Assembly: GCA_965205725.1 (NCBI GenBank)
Contig: OZ242189.1
Location: forward strand, 496,001 to 560,000
Length of the DNA stretch: 64,000 bases
From: G965205725 sp965205725
GTDB lineage: Bacteria; Pseudomonadota; Gammaproteobacteria; Pseudomonadales; Halieaceae
Reading direction: 5' to 3'
Shown here: one piece after another, positions 27,331-35,222 of the stretch
How positions within the stretch are numbered: position 1 is the first letter of the stretch
Layout: each line of letters begins with the position of its first letter
Translations under genes and position numbers: made by a program
The notes under the pieces: model-generated
The model's database searches: none
The model's input: only the letters and a program-made list of their open reading frames with translations
Told to the model about the DNA's origin: nothing

Positions 27331-28448
27331 ACTGGACACTGGTGCAAAGTGACTCCGGGTTGCGGGAACTGCTAAATGCGCGCCAGCAGGCTGACTGTGT
27401 AGCGCTCGATACCGAATTCATGCGACGAGACACCTTTTATCCGCAAGCCGCCTTATTGCAGTTGTGCTTTCCCGGAGATAATCACGCCTGGCTGATAGAT
27501 CCACTGAGCCTGGAAGACAGCTCGCCCCTGCAAGAGTTGCTGGAGAATTCCGCCATCACTAAAGTTCTTCACTCTCCAGGGGAGGACTTTAAAGTCCTGC
27601 AACACTGGCTGCGCGTTCTGCCTGGCCCCGTGTTTGACACTCAGCGGGCGGCGGCGTACCTCAATCTGGGGCACGGCCTGGGTTACCGGGCACTGGTTAA
27701 ACTATTGACGGGCGAGTGTTTGCCAAAGGGCGAAACGCGCTCCAACTGGCTGGCGCGGCCACTGACAAAATCGCAACTCCGATATGCCGCGCAGGACGTG
27801 ATTCCGCTCGTTAACGTGTATCAGGCACTGTACACCCGTCTGGTCGCGCAGAATAAGCTCGGCTGGCTACAACAGGATAGTGAAGCGGCCATTGCCGCTG
27901 CCCATGAAGTGCTTGTTGCGCCTGCCTCGCGTATCAAATCGGCCTGGAAGTTAAACAGCAGCCAGCTTGCCGTGTTGATGGGCGTGTGCCAGTGGCGCGA
28001 AAATCGGGCGAAGAGCACAGACAAGCCGCTTGGCTGGATACTCAGCGACAGCCACTGCCTGCAATTGGCGCAGAACCCTCCTGGAGCCCTGGAGGATTTT
28101 CGAAAAATTGAAGATTTCCCACAGGCAGTCATTCGCAATCAAGGCGAGCAATTGTTGCAATGGGTCGATGCGGCGCTGAGCCTGCAACAAGCTGAGCTAC
28201 CCCCCCGGCTGCCCGTGCCACTGGATGCCGTTCAGCGTAAGCAGCTCAAGTGGCTCCGCAAGTCTGCGCGGCGATTTGCTCAAGAGTGGGACATAGCACC
28301 AGAAATTTTACTGGCCTCGAAAGATTATGAACTGCTATTGAGAAAATTTTCAGGTGAGCAGGTTGTCGAGCCAGGTTATTGGAGTGGGTGGCGCAAGCAG
28401 GCGTTGTTGCAGCCCTTACAGCAAGAGTTTGAGGCAAATGCCGCATGA
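27327..28448 (+). CDS. rnd: Ribonuclease D
   Basis: 373 residues. The DEDD exonuclease motifs are DTEFMRRDTFYPQ (Exo I), VLHSPGEDFKVL (Exo II) and YAAQDVIPLVNVY (Exo III); an HRDC domain follows (SSQLAVLMGVCQWREN) and then a second HRDC-like segment. It trims tRNA 3' ends. The start is TTG 27327, overlapping the recR stop. Confidence 0.94.
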   Translation: MNWTLVQSDSGLRELLNARQQADCVALDTEFMRRDTFYPQAALLQLCFPGDNHAWLIDPLSLEDSSPLQELLENSAITKVLHSPGEDFKVLQHWLRVLPGPVFDTQRAAAYLNLGHGLGYRALVKLLTGECLPKGETRSNWLARPLTKSQLRYAAQDVIPLVNVYQALYTRLVAQNKLGWLQQDSEAAIAAAHEVLVAPASRIKSAWKLNSSQLAVLMGVCQWRENRAKSTDKPLGWILSDSHCLQLAQNPPGALEDFRKIEDFPQAVIRNQGEQLLQWVDAALSLQQAELPPRLPVPLDAVQRKQLKWLRKSARRFAQEWDIAPEILLASKDYELLLRKFSGEQVVEPGYWSGWRKQALLQPLQQEFEANAA

Positions 28449-28780
28449 TTTTATGTCAGGTGTATAAGAGCGCCCGCACAGCAGAGATGTATCTCTACGC
28501 AAAGCGAGGGGAAGGCCTGGATAAAGTTCCTCCGCTCCTGCTAAAACAATTTGGCGAGGCAATTCCAGTCATGGATCTGAAGCTGGATGGCGAGCGCAAG
28601 CTGGCCAGGGTGGATGTGCTCACAGTAATGGCAGCGCTTGCAGAGCCAGGGTATTTTTTGCAAATGCCCCCAACGCCAGCCGGGCTGGAAGCGAGCGCGT
28701 CCATCCAGGGGCGGGCGGTCGCTGATGAAGGTGTTCACCCCAAAAGTTGCGATGGGCCTGCGCCCCACCGGGTTGCATAA
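28445..28780 (+). CDS. ycgL: YcgL domain protein
   Basis: 111 residues: ILCQVYKSARTAEMYLYAKRGEGLDKVPPLLLKQFG is the YcgL hallmark, followed by LVR-type MDLKLDGERKLARVDVLTVMAALAEPGYFLQMPP. It overlaps rnd by 4 bp. The rnd-ycgL pair is common in gammaproteobacteria; biochemical function is unknown. The last ~20 residues are unusual for the family and may be a local extension. Confidence 0.9.
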   Translation: MILCQVYKSARTAEMYLYAKRGEGLDKVPPLLLKQFGEAIPVMDLKLDGERKLARVDVLTVMAALAEPGYFLQMPPTPAGLEASASIQGRAVADEGVHPKSCDGPAPHRVA

Positions 28781-28782
28781 CC

Positions 28783-29121
28783 GTGCTGACTCCCGAATCT
28801 TACAGGGTCGCGTGGCTTGTTTATATCGCCGCTTCCATGGGCCTGTTGCTCATCTTTAGAGGCTGGTTTAGGCAGCGCCTCGCCGCCGCGCCAATGGTAA
28901 CGCTGTTACTGATGCTGGCTGCCCTCTTGCTGACCCCCGTTGTGTCTGAGCCGGGTGCATCGACCTATGCGGCGGCGATTGTGGTGGCAGGTTTTGAACT
29001 CCTCACTCACGGCGTAGATCAAATAATGAGAGCACTGCGCCCAATTCTTGTGATGCAGGGCTTTGCCCTGGCTGTAGGCGCGGCTTTCTACCTGTTCCAG
29101 AGGTTAAGTTCCAGAGGTTAA
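28783..29121 (+). CDS. Small membrane protein
   Basis: 112 residues from GTG 28783, 2 bp after ycgL. Hydrophobic segments: VAWLVYIAASMGLLLIF, MVTLLLMLAALLLTPVV, TYAAAIVVAGFELLTHG and VMQGFALAVGAAFYLFQ. Such a protein often follows rnd-ycgL in marine gammaproteobacteria. I do not recognise a function. Its 3' end carries a 14-bp tandem duplication (TTCCAGAGGTTAAG twice, 29097-29124), which changes the last residues. A MITE follows 19 bp after the stop. Confidence 0.75.
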   Translation: MLTPESYRVAWLVYIAASMGLLLIFRGWFRQRLAAAPMVTLLLMLAALLLTPVVSEPGASTYAAAIVVAGFELLTHGVDQIMRALRPILVMQGFALAVGAAFYLFQRLSSRG

Positions 29122-29140
29122 GTGCAAAGGGGAGTTAAGT

Positions 29141-29279
29141 GAGACCTTTGCACGGAAGATGATTTCACTTTCAGGCAAGGCAAAAGCGCACGGAATGAGG
29201 GAGTTTATGCTTATAAATGACCGATTGAGTACGGTTTTAACACAGCATGCAGGTGAAATGGCTTTCGTGCAAAGGTCTC
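29141..29279. mobile_element. MITE copy 4 (139 bp)
   Basis: GAGACCTTTGCACGGAAGAT to GGCTTTCGTGCAAAGGTCTC, with TAAGT duplicated at 29136-29140 and 29280-29284. It sits between the membrane-protein gene and the MoxR gene. The 78 bp after it end in a short open frame (GRLARLFKPPDK, stop 29356) that might be the displaced tail of an older gene. Confidence 0.9.
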
Positions 29280-29362
29280 TAAGTGTCTGTCGGCAGTTGC
29301 GTGAAGAGACTGATATGGGTAGGCTGGCGCGTTTATTTAAGCCCCCTGACAAGTGAGACAAG

Positions 29363-30208
29363 ATGAAATTTGAAGGAACTGAGCGCTACATAGCCACTGA
29401 CGACTTGCGCATGGCAGTTAATGCCGCTGTAACACTGCAACGCCCGTTATTGATCAAAGGCGAGCCGGGCACCGGCAAGACCATGCTGGCAGAAGAAGTC
29501 GCCGCTGCAATGGGCATGCGCCTGATACAGTGGCACATAAAATCAACCACCAAGGCTCAACAGGGATTGTATGAATACGATGCCGTGTCGCGTTTGCGCG
29601 ATTCACAACTGGGCGGTAAAAAGGTTCACGATATTGCTAACTACATTAAGCGCGGCAAGCTCTGGGAAGCGTTCGCTGACGAGGAACAGGTTGTCTTGCT
29701 GATTGACGAAGTGGACAAGGCCGACATTGAATTTCCCAACGACTTGTTGCTGGAGCTAGACCGCATGGAGTTCTTCGTCTACGAAACTGGCGAAACCATT
29801 AAAGCCAGGCACCGCCCGGTCATTATCATTACCAGTAATAACGAGAAAGAGTTGCCCGATGCCTTTTTGCGGCGCTGTTTTTTTCACTTTATCAATTTTC
29901 CTGACCGCGACACCATGCGCCAGATTATAGATGTGCACTACCCCGCTATTGCGGCGGATTTGGTGCAGGAAGCGATGGAGGTTTTCTTCGATGTGCGCAG
30001 TGTTCCCGGCCTCAAGAAAAAGCCATCAACCTCAGAGCTGATCGACTGGCTCAAGCTGCTCATGGCGGACGATATTCCCGACGAAGTGCTCAAGGACAGA
30101 GACCAGAGCAAAGCGATTCCGCCTCTCTATGGAGCGCTGCTCAAAAATGAGCAAGATGTACACTTGCTGGAACGGCTGGCCTTTATGCACCGCAGGGAAA
30201 TGCGCTAA
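29363..30208 (+). CDS. MoxR-family AAA+ ATPase (pair 1)
   Basis: 281 residues. Walker A GEPGTGKT is at 33-40, Walker B is VVLLIDEVDKADIEF, sensor 1 is PVIIITSNNEKELPDAFLRRCFFH with the arginine finger. A C-terminal lid follows. The gene precedes a VWA-domain gene by 5 bp. MoxR/VWA pairs are chaperones that insert or activate cofactors or remodel complexes; in CO dehydrogenase (CoxD/CoxE) they mature the metal centre. The target here is unknown. Confidence 0.93.
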   Translation: MKFEGTERYIATDDLRMAVNAAVTLQRPLLIKGEPGTGKTMLAEEVAAAMGMRLIQWHIKSTTKAQQGLYEYDAVSRLRDSQLGGKKVHDIANYIKRGKLWEAFADEEQVVLLIDEVDKADIEFPNDLLLELDRMEFFVYETGETIKARHRPVIIITSNNEKELPDAFLRRCFFHFINFPDRDTMRQIIDVHYPAIAADLVQEAMEVFFDVRSVPGLKKKPSTSELIDWLKLLMADDIPDEVLKDRDQSKAIPPLYGALLKNEQDVHLLERLAFMHRREMR

Positions 30209-30213
30209 ATAAA

Positions 30214-31389
30214 ATGTTAATCAACTTCTTTCAGGGCCTGCGCGATGTGGGTGTACCGGTCACGACTCGGGAGCTGCTAGACCTCCTGGAGGGCCTCAAG
30301 CAGCGTATCGCCTTTGTCGACATCAATGAGTTTTACTATTTTTCCAGAACCTGCATGGTCAAGGATGAAAAGTACTTTGATCGATTCGACCGCGCCTTCG
30401 GTTTGCATTTTCAGGATCTGGAGGCTCTCGATGACATTATTGAAACCTTAATTCCTGACGACTGGTTGCGCAGTGAATTTATGAAGAATCTCACTGCGGA
30501 AGAAAAAGCAAAAATCGAATCTCTCGGCGGTTTGGAAAAACTGATAGAGGCATTCAAACAGCGTCTCGAAGAGCAGAAAAAGCGTCACGAGGGTGGCAAT
30601 AAGTGGATTGGCACAGGCGGTACCTCGCCATTTGGGCAGGAAGGCTACCACCCCGAAGGTATTCGGGTTGGTCCCAACGGCAGAAACAGGAGGGCTGTTA
30701 AAGTCTGGGAGCAGCGCGATTACGCCAATCTGGATGATTCGGTTGAACTGGGTACCCGCAATATCAAAATGGCCTTACGCCGTTTGCGGAAGTTTGCCCG
30801 CACCGGTGCCACCGAAGAGCTGGATTTGGATGACACCATTAGTTCCACGGCTCGCAATGCCGGCTTGCTGGACATCAAAATGATGCCGGAGCGGCACAAT
30901 GCGGTGAAGGTATTGCTGTTCTTTGACGTGGGCGGCTCCATGGATCCTCATGTGAAGATTTGCGAGGAATTGTTCTCGGCTGCTCGCACCGAGTTCAAAC
31001 ACATGGAGTCTTTCTATTTTCATAATTTTATTTATGAATCCGTGTGGAAAAATAATATCCGCCGCCACAACGAACGCAGCTCGACGCTGGCTATCATGCA
31101 CAAATACGCCCACGATTATAAAGTGGTACTGGTTGGTGATGCCTCTATGTCGCCCTATGAAATTGCCCAGCCCGGCGGCAGTGTTGAGCACTGGAATGAA
31201 GAGGCGGGTGAGGTTTGGCTGCGCCGCCTGACAGAGACCTACGACAAGGTCATCTGGATCAATCCGGTGCCGCAGGATGAGTGGGAGTATACCCAGTCGA
31301 TATCCATGACCAACAGACTACTTGAAGGACAGATGTACCCGCTAAGTTTGAAAGGTCTGGAAGAGGGCATGGGCTATTTGTCCAGGTAA
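30214..31389 (+). CDS. VWA-domain protein (CoxE-like, pair 1)
   Basis: 391 residues. The N-terminus (MLINFFQGLRDVGVPVTTRELLDLLEGL) is the CoxE family start. A basic/glycine-rich linker leads to the VWA domain, whose MIDAS motif reads VLLFFDVGGSMDP instead of the usual DxSxS: the first Asp is kept and the first Ser is Gly. Further VWA strands are VVLVGDASMSPYEIAQPGG and VIWINPVPQDEW. It partners the preceding ATPase. The tail MTNRLLEGQMYPLSLKGLEEGM is typical of the family. Confidence 0.92.
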   Translation: MLINFFQGLRDVGVPVTTRELLDLLEGLKQRIAFVDINEFYYFSRTCMVKDEKYFDRFDRAFGLHFQDLEALDDIIETLIPDDWLRSEFMKNLTAEEKAKIESLGGLEKLIEAFKQRLEEQKKRHEGGNKWIGTGGTSPFGQEGYHPEGIRVGPNGRNRRAVKVWEQRDYANLDDSVELGTRNIKMALRRLRKFARTGATEELDLDDTISSTARNAGLLDIKMMPERHNAVKVLLFFDVGGSMDPHVKICEELFSAARTEFKHMESFYFHNFIYESVWKNNIRRHNERSSTLAIMHKYAHDYKVVLVGDASMSPYEIAQPGGSVEHWNEEAGEVWLRRLTETYDKVIWINPVPQDEWEYTQSISMTNRLLEGQMYPLSLKGLEEGMGYLSR

Positions 31390-31393
31390 CTGA

Positions 31394-32314
31394 CTAGCCG
31401 GGTTCTGAACCCTCCTGCATGCCGCGAGCGCGGGCTTTCTCGGTCACGCGCTCAGCAGCGCTGCGCATACGCTCGGCGATGTGCTCTATCTCGGCTCCAC
31501 TCACAGGCTGCTGAAACGAGCCAGCAGCAAAGCACAGTGCCGGCATTTTCTTGTAGGCGAATACAGGCACATTGATTGCGCTGACCTTGTATTTTGCCCG
31601 TGGGTTGAAGCGGTCCAGATGCACGTATTCATCGCAGAGTGAAGTCTGGTAGTGCCGGGTCATCGCCTCTAGCTCTTTCAGGTTCCAGGCGCTTTGAATT
31701 TTATTCAGATTGTTGTGTAGCTCTTGCTCTGCTCTGGTTTTCAAAACAATTTCATAGCCACGCGCGCGAATGGATATCACTGACATACGCAGTCTTTGAT
31801 CAAGCTTTTCATTGTAGCCGCCGCGTGCCTCATGGGCCTGCGCCAGCCACTGCTCCAGATGCCTGGCCGGTGACCAGGCAGTAAAGCAGGCGCCAATCGG
31901 CGCGGTGTTCGGCAGACGCAGACCGAGTTGGAACTGATCAATCAGGCTGTTCGCCGAGCCGTACAGTGCAAGTAGCACAACATGCGCTTTCGAGCGTCCG
32001 GTTACAGCAAAGCCGACGTCGAGTTCATTTTCAAGGCCCTCAAGCTCAGGACGCGCATATTCAAGCACCGGGAACTGGGCAAATGCGGCATTGCCAGCAG
32101 CGATTATTGAAGGTCCCAGCCGATACGCCTTGGTTTTTGGGTGCTGCACCAAAAAACCATAGCTGGACATGGTAGTCAGAATTGCGTGGCAAGTCGCCTT
32201 GTTCAAACTCAGGCGACGGGTCATTTCAGTCAGGCCGAAAGCCTGATTGGGGTTGGCCATTAGCAAATCCAGAATGGCCAGCGCGCGGGCAGTGGGTTGG
32301 GAGAATAACGCCAT
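31394..32314 (-). CDS. IclR-family transcriptional regulator
   Basis: 306 residues. The winged HTH is near the N-terminus (RALAILDLLMANPNQAFGLTEMTRRLSLNKATCHAILTTMSSYGFL), then a GAF-like effector domain. It is convergent with the VWA gene (4 bp apart) and divergent from the ammonium transporter with 191 bp between. IclR regulators usually respond to aromatic or carboxylic metabolites; the target is not evident. Confidence 0.92.
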   Translation of the reverse strand: MALFSQPTARALAILDLLMANPNQAFGLTEMTRRLSLNKATCHAILTTMSSYGFLVQHPKTKAYRLGPSIIAAGNAAFAQFPVLEYARPELEGLENELDVGFAVTGRSKAHVVLLALYGSANSLIDQFQLGLRLPNTAPIGACFTAWSPARHLEQWLAQAHEARGGYNEKLDQRLRMSVISIRARGYEIVLKTRAEQELHNNLNKIQSAWNLKELEAMTRHYQTSLCDEYVHLDRFNPRAKYKVSAINVPVFAYKKMPALCFAAGSFQQPVSGAEIEHIAERMRSAAERVTEKARARGMQEGSEPG

Positions 32315-32505
32315 CTCTCTAGGGTAACTCCGGTATGACTTGTTAAACCTGGCGGCTATGGTACTGCCAACCCCCGGTCGTTTACAAGGGCGGAAATAAT
32401 CGTTTTTCGGTTATGTGGCTTGTGTGTATTGAGCGAACTACGTACTCTTATAGTGCTGCTAGCGCAGCAAAATTTGTCACGCTATAAAAACAGAGGGCCT
32501 ACACG

Positions 32506-33723
32506 ATGGACGGAGCGAACACCGCCTGGATTTTAACTGCTACAGCTTTGGTGCTATTGATGACTCTGCCGGGATTGGCGCTGTTCTACGGCGGCCTGGT
32601 ACGCTCCGGGAATGTACTATCGGTACTCATGCAATGTTTCGGCATTGCCTGCGTAGCATCAGTGCTCTGGTATCTAATAGGGTATAGCCTGGCATTTGAC
32701 GAAGGCTCAGCCTGGGTCGGTGGTACCGGCAAGGCATTGATGGCCGGTATCGGTAAAGACACGCTGAGCGGCGACATACCCGAAACCCTGTTTGCCATGT
32801 TTCAAATGACGTTTGCCGTGATTACTCCAGCCCTGATTATCGGTAGTTTTGCAGAGCGCACCCGCTTTTCAGCAGTGCTGGTCTTTTCCGCCTTATGGCT
32901 ACTCGTCGTCTACTCACCAGTGACTCACTGGGTATGGGGTGGTGGCTGGCTCGGCGAGATGGGCCTGCTTGATTTTGCGGGTGGTACAGTCGTTCACATC
33001 ACCGCTGGCGTCGCCGCTTTGGTCTGCGCGCTGGTGATAGGTAATCGCCGAGGCTTTGGCGAGACAGCCATGCCGCCACACAATATGACCATGAGCATAA
33101 CTGGCGCCTGCATGTTGTGGGTGGGCTGGTTCGGGTTTAATGCCGGCAGCGCGCTCGCTGCCAATGGTGATGCCGCCATGGCGATGCTGGTGACGCATCT
33201 GTCGGCGGCGGCTGGAGCATTCACCTGGCTGACGATTGAGTGGGTTAAATATGGCAAGCCCAGTGCCTTGGGCGCCGTAACGGGAATGGTGGCAGGTTTG
33301 GGTACCATCACCCCCGCTTCAGGGTTTGTTGGTCCGGGCGGTGCTTTGGTTATCGGCGTGTGCGCTGGTGCCGTCTGTTTCTTTGCGACACTCACCATCA
33401 AGCAGAAATTCAGGATTGATGACTCTCTGGACGTTTTCCCCGTCCACGGTGTCGGCGGAGCTTTGGGCACTTTTGCCGCAGGTATATTCGCCAGCTCAAA
33501 TCTGGGCATTTTTAGCGGCCAGGGCCTGGCAGAGGGTGTCAGCATGGCTGACCAGTTGCTGGTGCAACTCTGTGGTATTGGCGCGGTGGGGCTGTATACG
33601 GCGGCGGCCACATACATCCTGTTGAAACTCATCAACCTGATAACACCTCTGCGCGTTTCTGAAGAAGAGGAAACCGGAGGGCTTGATGTCGTGCTTCACA
33701 ACGAGAGTGGCTACGACCTCTAG
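32506..33723 (+). CDS. amt: Ammonium transporter (Amt family)
   Basis: 405 residues, about eleven hydrophobic segments. It contains the Amt signature-like DFAGGTVVHITAGVAALV, the twin-His region (DVFPVHGVGGALGTFAAGIF) and ALFYGGLVRSGNVLSVLMQCFGI near the N-terminus. It is an inner-membrane trimer conducting ammonium. No glnK gene lies next to it. In 32315-32505 I see no convincing sigma-54 site. Confidence 0.94.
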   Translation: MDGANTAWILTATALVLLMTLPGLALFYGGLVRSGNVLSVLMQCFGIACVASVLWYLIGYSLAFDEGSAWVGGTGKALMAGIGKDTLSGDIPETLFAMFQMTFAVITPALIIGSFAERTRFSAVLVFSALWLLVVYSPVTHWVWGGGWLGEMGLLDFAGGTVVHITAGVAALVCALVIGNRRGFGETAMPPHNMTMSITGACMLWVGWFGFNAGSALAANGDAAMAMLVTHLSAAAGAFTWLTIEWVKYGKPSALGAVTGMVAGLGTITPASGFVGPGGALVIGVCAGAVCFFATLTIKQKFRIDDSLDVFPVHGVGGALGTFAAGIFASSNLGIFSGQGLAEGVSMADQLLVQLCGIGAVGLYTAAATYILLKLINLITPLRVSEEEETGGLDVVLHNESGYDL

Positions 33724-33756
33724 GGTTTGAACGACGAGTTCCGGGCGCCGGGCGCT

Positions 33757-33990
33757 ATGGAGTTCAGGCTGGTTTTATACAGCACGGACTCATGCCATTT
33801 GTGTGAACAGGCGGCTGAACTGATCCAGCCCTGGCTGAGCCAGGGTTGGGAGCTGGAAGAAGTGGATATAGCGAGCGACCCCAGCCTGTTTGAACGCTAC
33901 GGGGTCTTGATTCCGGTTTTAAAATACCGCGAGAACGAGCTCAACTGGCCTTTCGATGCAGTTTCTTTAGCCGGGTTTCTGGGCGGCTAG
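33757..33990 (+). CDS. Glutaredoxin-like (DUF836) protein
   Basis: 77 residues from ATG 33757; a TTG at 33727 is less likely. It has a thioredoxin fold with redox motif CHLC (LYSTDSCHLCEQAAELI), then ELEEVDIASDPSLFERYGVLIPVLKY with the cis-Pro region. It is probably a thiol-disulfide reductase. It lies just after amt on the same strand and converges with the Usp gene. Confidence 0.88.
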   Translation: MEFRLVLYSTDSCHLCEQAAELIQPWLSQGWELEEVDIASDPSLFERYGVLIPVLKYRENELNWPFDAVSLAGFLGG

Positions 33991-34421
33991 CTGCCGACGC
34001 GAACCGCAAGGACATCGCAGGTTGCCCCGTGCAGTACGCCATTCGCAGTTGATCCCATCAGTAGCGCCAGCCCGTAACGGCCATGGCTGCCAACGACGAT
34101 AAGATCGACGTTCAATGCCTCTGCCAGGGCGTGAATTTCGACCTCCGGCCGTCCCAGTACGATGTGCTGATGGTCTGCAAGTATGCCGTGTTTGCTGGCA
34201 AAGCTGTGCAGTTGGGTCTTGGCTTGTTGGTGTATTTCCTCCTGAATGCCGGAAAAATCCATAGGAATATCCCCGCCGTAGGCAAAACTGAGCGGCTCTA
34301 TAACGTGAATAACATGCAGCGCTGCCTGGTAGGCTTTGGTGAGCGCTTCGGCTCTGGCGGCAACAGACTCAGATTCCTCGCTCAAGTCCACGGCTAGTAA
34401 TACTTTGCTATAACTGGTCAC
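33987..34421 (-). CDS. Universal stress protein (UspA family)
   Basis: 144 residues: VLLAVDLSEESESVAARA at the N-terminus and the ATP-binding-type GxHGxxGL...GSxxN region (VVGSHGRYGLALLMGSTANGVLHGATCDVLAVR). The last codon overlaps the glutaredoxin-like gene. A MITE lies 55 bp upstream of its start and may affect its promoter. Confidence 0.94.
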   Translation of the reverse strand: MTSYSKVLLAVDLSEESESVAARAEALTKAYQAALHVIHVIEPLSFAYGGDIPMDFSGIQEEIHQQAKTQLHSFASKHGILADHQHIVLGRPEVEIHALAEALNVDLIVVGSHGRYGLALLMGSTANGVLHGATCDVLAVRVGS

Positions 34422-34476
34422 AATCTTTCTCCCCCGAGGCTATGATAGCGCGGCTGCGATTATTTATACCATAGTT

Positions 34477-34638
34477 GAGACCTTTGCACGGAAGATGATT
34501 TCACTTTCAGGCAAGGCAAAAACGCACGGAATGAGGGAGTTTATGCTTATAAATGACCGATTGAGTACGATTTTACCAACAGTAGGCGCTTTTAGGCGAC
34601 GCAGCATGCAGGTGAAATGGCTTTCGTGCAAAGGTCTC
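34477..34638. mobile_element. MITE copy 5 (162 bp)
   Basis: GAGACCTTTGCACGGAAGAT to GGCTTTCGTGCAAAGGTCTC. ATAGT flanks it on both sides (34471-34475 and 34639-34643), with one extra T on the left. It is almost identical to copy 3 inside. It lies in the 275-bp gap between the Usp gene and the next gene. Confidence 0.88.
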
Positions 34639-34696
34639 ATAGTATAGTCATCGCGCTATTGTGGGTTAAATCAAGTGCTATTGCACCGGAGCAAGC

Positions 34697-35152
34697 GTGG
34701 CCTGGCTATTAATTATTTTCATTGTGCTTGTCGCGCTGTCGCCGCTGTTGTCGATTGTGCCCAGCAGACAGCAACGCCGTTTGGCATCATTGCGCCAGGC
34801 CGCCGCCGTGAGCGGGCTTCAGGTTCAACTGGCACAGGCAAGTCGCGGTGGTGAGCAACGGCTAATGGCGGCCTATGGCTTGCGGGCGGGGCATGGGGTG
34901 CGTCTGACGGGAGTCGGCAGCTATAGTTTAACGAAGGATGGGTGGCGCAACTCTGACAGACGAGGGCCCACGCCGCCGACCGCGCTTTTAGCGGTGCTCC
35001 CGGCGGGCGTGGAGCAGTTGCGCATCGCTCCAGACAGTGTCTGGTTGTTTTGGGATGAGCGGGGCGCAGAGGAAGACATCAGCCAACTAAAAATAGTTCT
35101 GGAGTCGCTGATTGAGACCTTGATAGAACCCGCAGGCTCACATTCTGTGTAG
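34697..35152 (+). CDS. Conserved hypothetical membrane-anchored protein upstream of topA
   Basis: 151 residues from GTG 34697. One N-terminal membrane helix (WLLIIFIVLVALSPLLSIVPS) is followed by a basic segment (RQQRRLASLRQAAAVSGL) and a soluble domain. A gene of this type sits next to topA in Pseudomonas-like genomes. No function is known to me. Confidence 0.75.
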   Translation: MAWLLIIFIVLVALSPLLSIVPSRQQRRLASLRQAAAVSGLQVQLAQASRGGEQRLMAAYGLRAGHGVRLTGVGSYSLTKDGWRNSDRRGPTPPTALLAVLPAGVEQLRIAPDSVWLFWDERGAEEDISQLKIVLESLIETLIEPAGSHSV

Positions 35153-35160
35153 CTTTTTTC

Positions 35161-35189
35161 TTGACCCGAGCTGAATCTGGTCTTATATA
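35161..35189 (+). promoter_or_regulatory. Probable topA promoter
   Basis: TTGACC (35161-35166), a 17-bp spacer and TATATA (35184-35189) precede the topA ATG by 33 bp. Both hexamers are close to sigma-70 consensus. Confidence 0.6.
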
Positions 35190-35222
35190 TGTCGCTTTTT
35201 TGCACGAATTGAACAGGACGTT

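Noticed and set aside
29159..29356. 65-codon frame across MITE 4
   Set aside because: Most of it is MITE sequence; only the last dozen codons could derive from an older gene.
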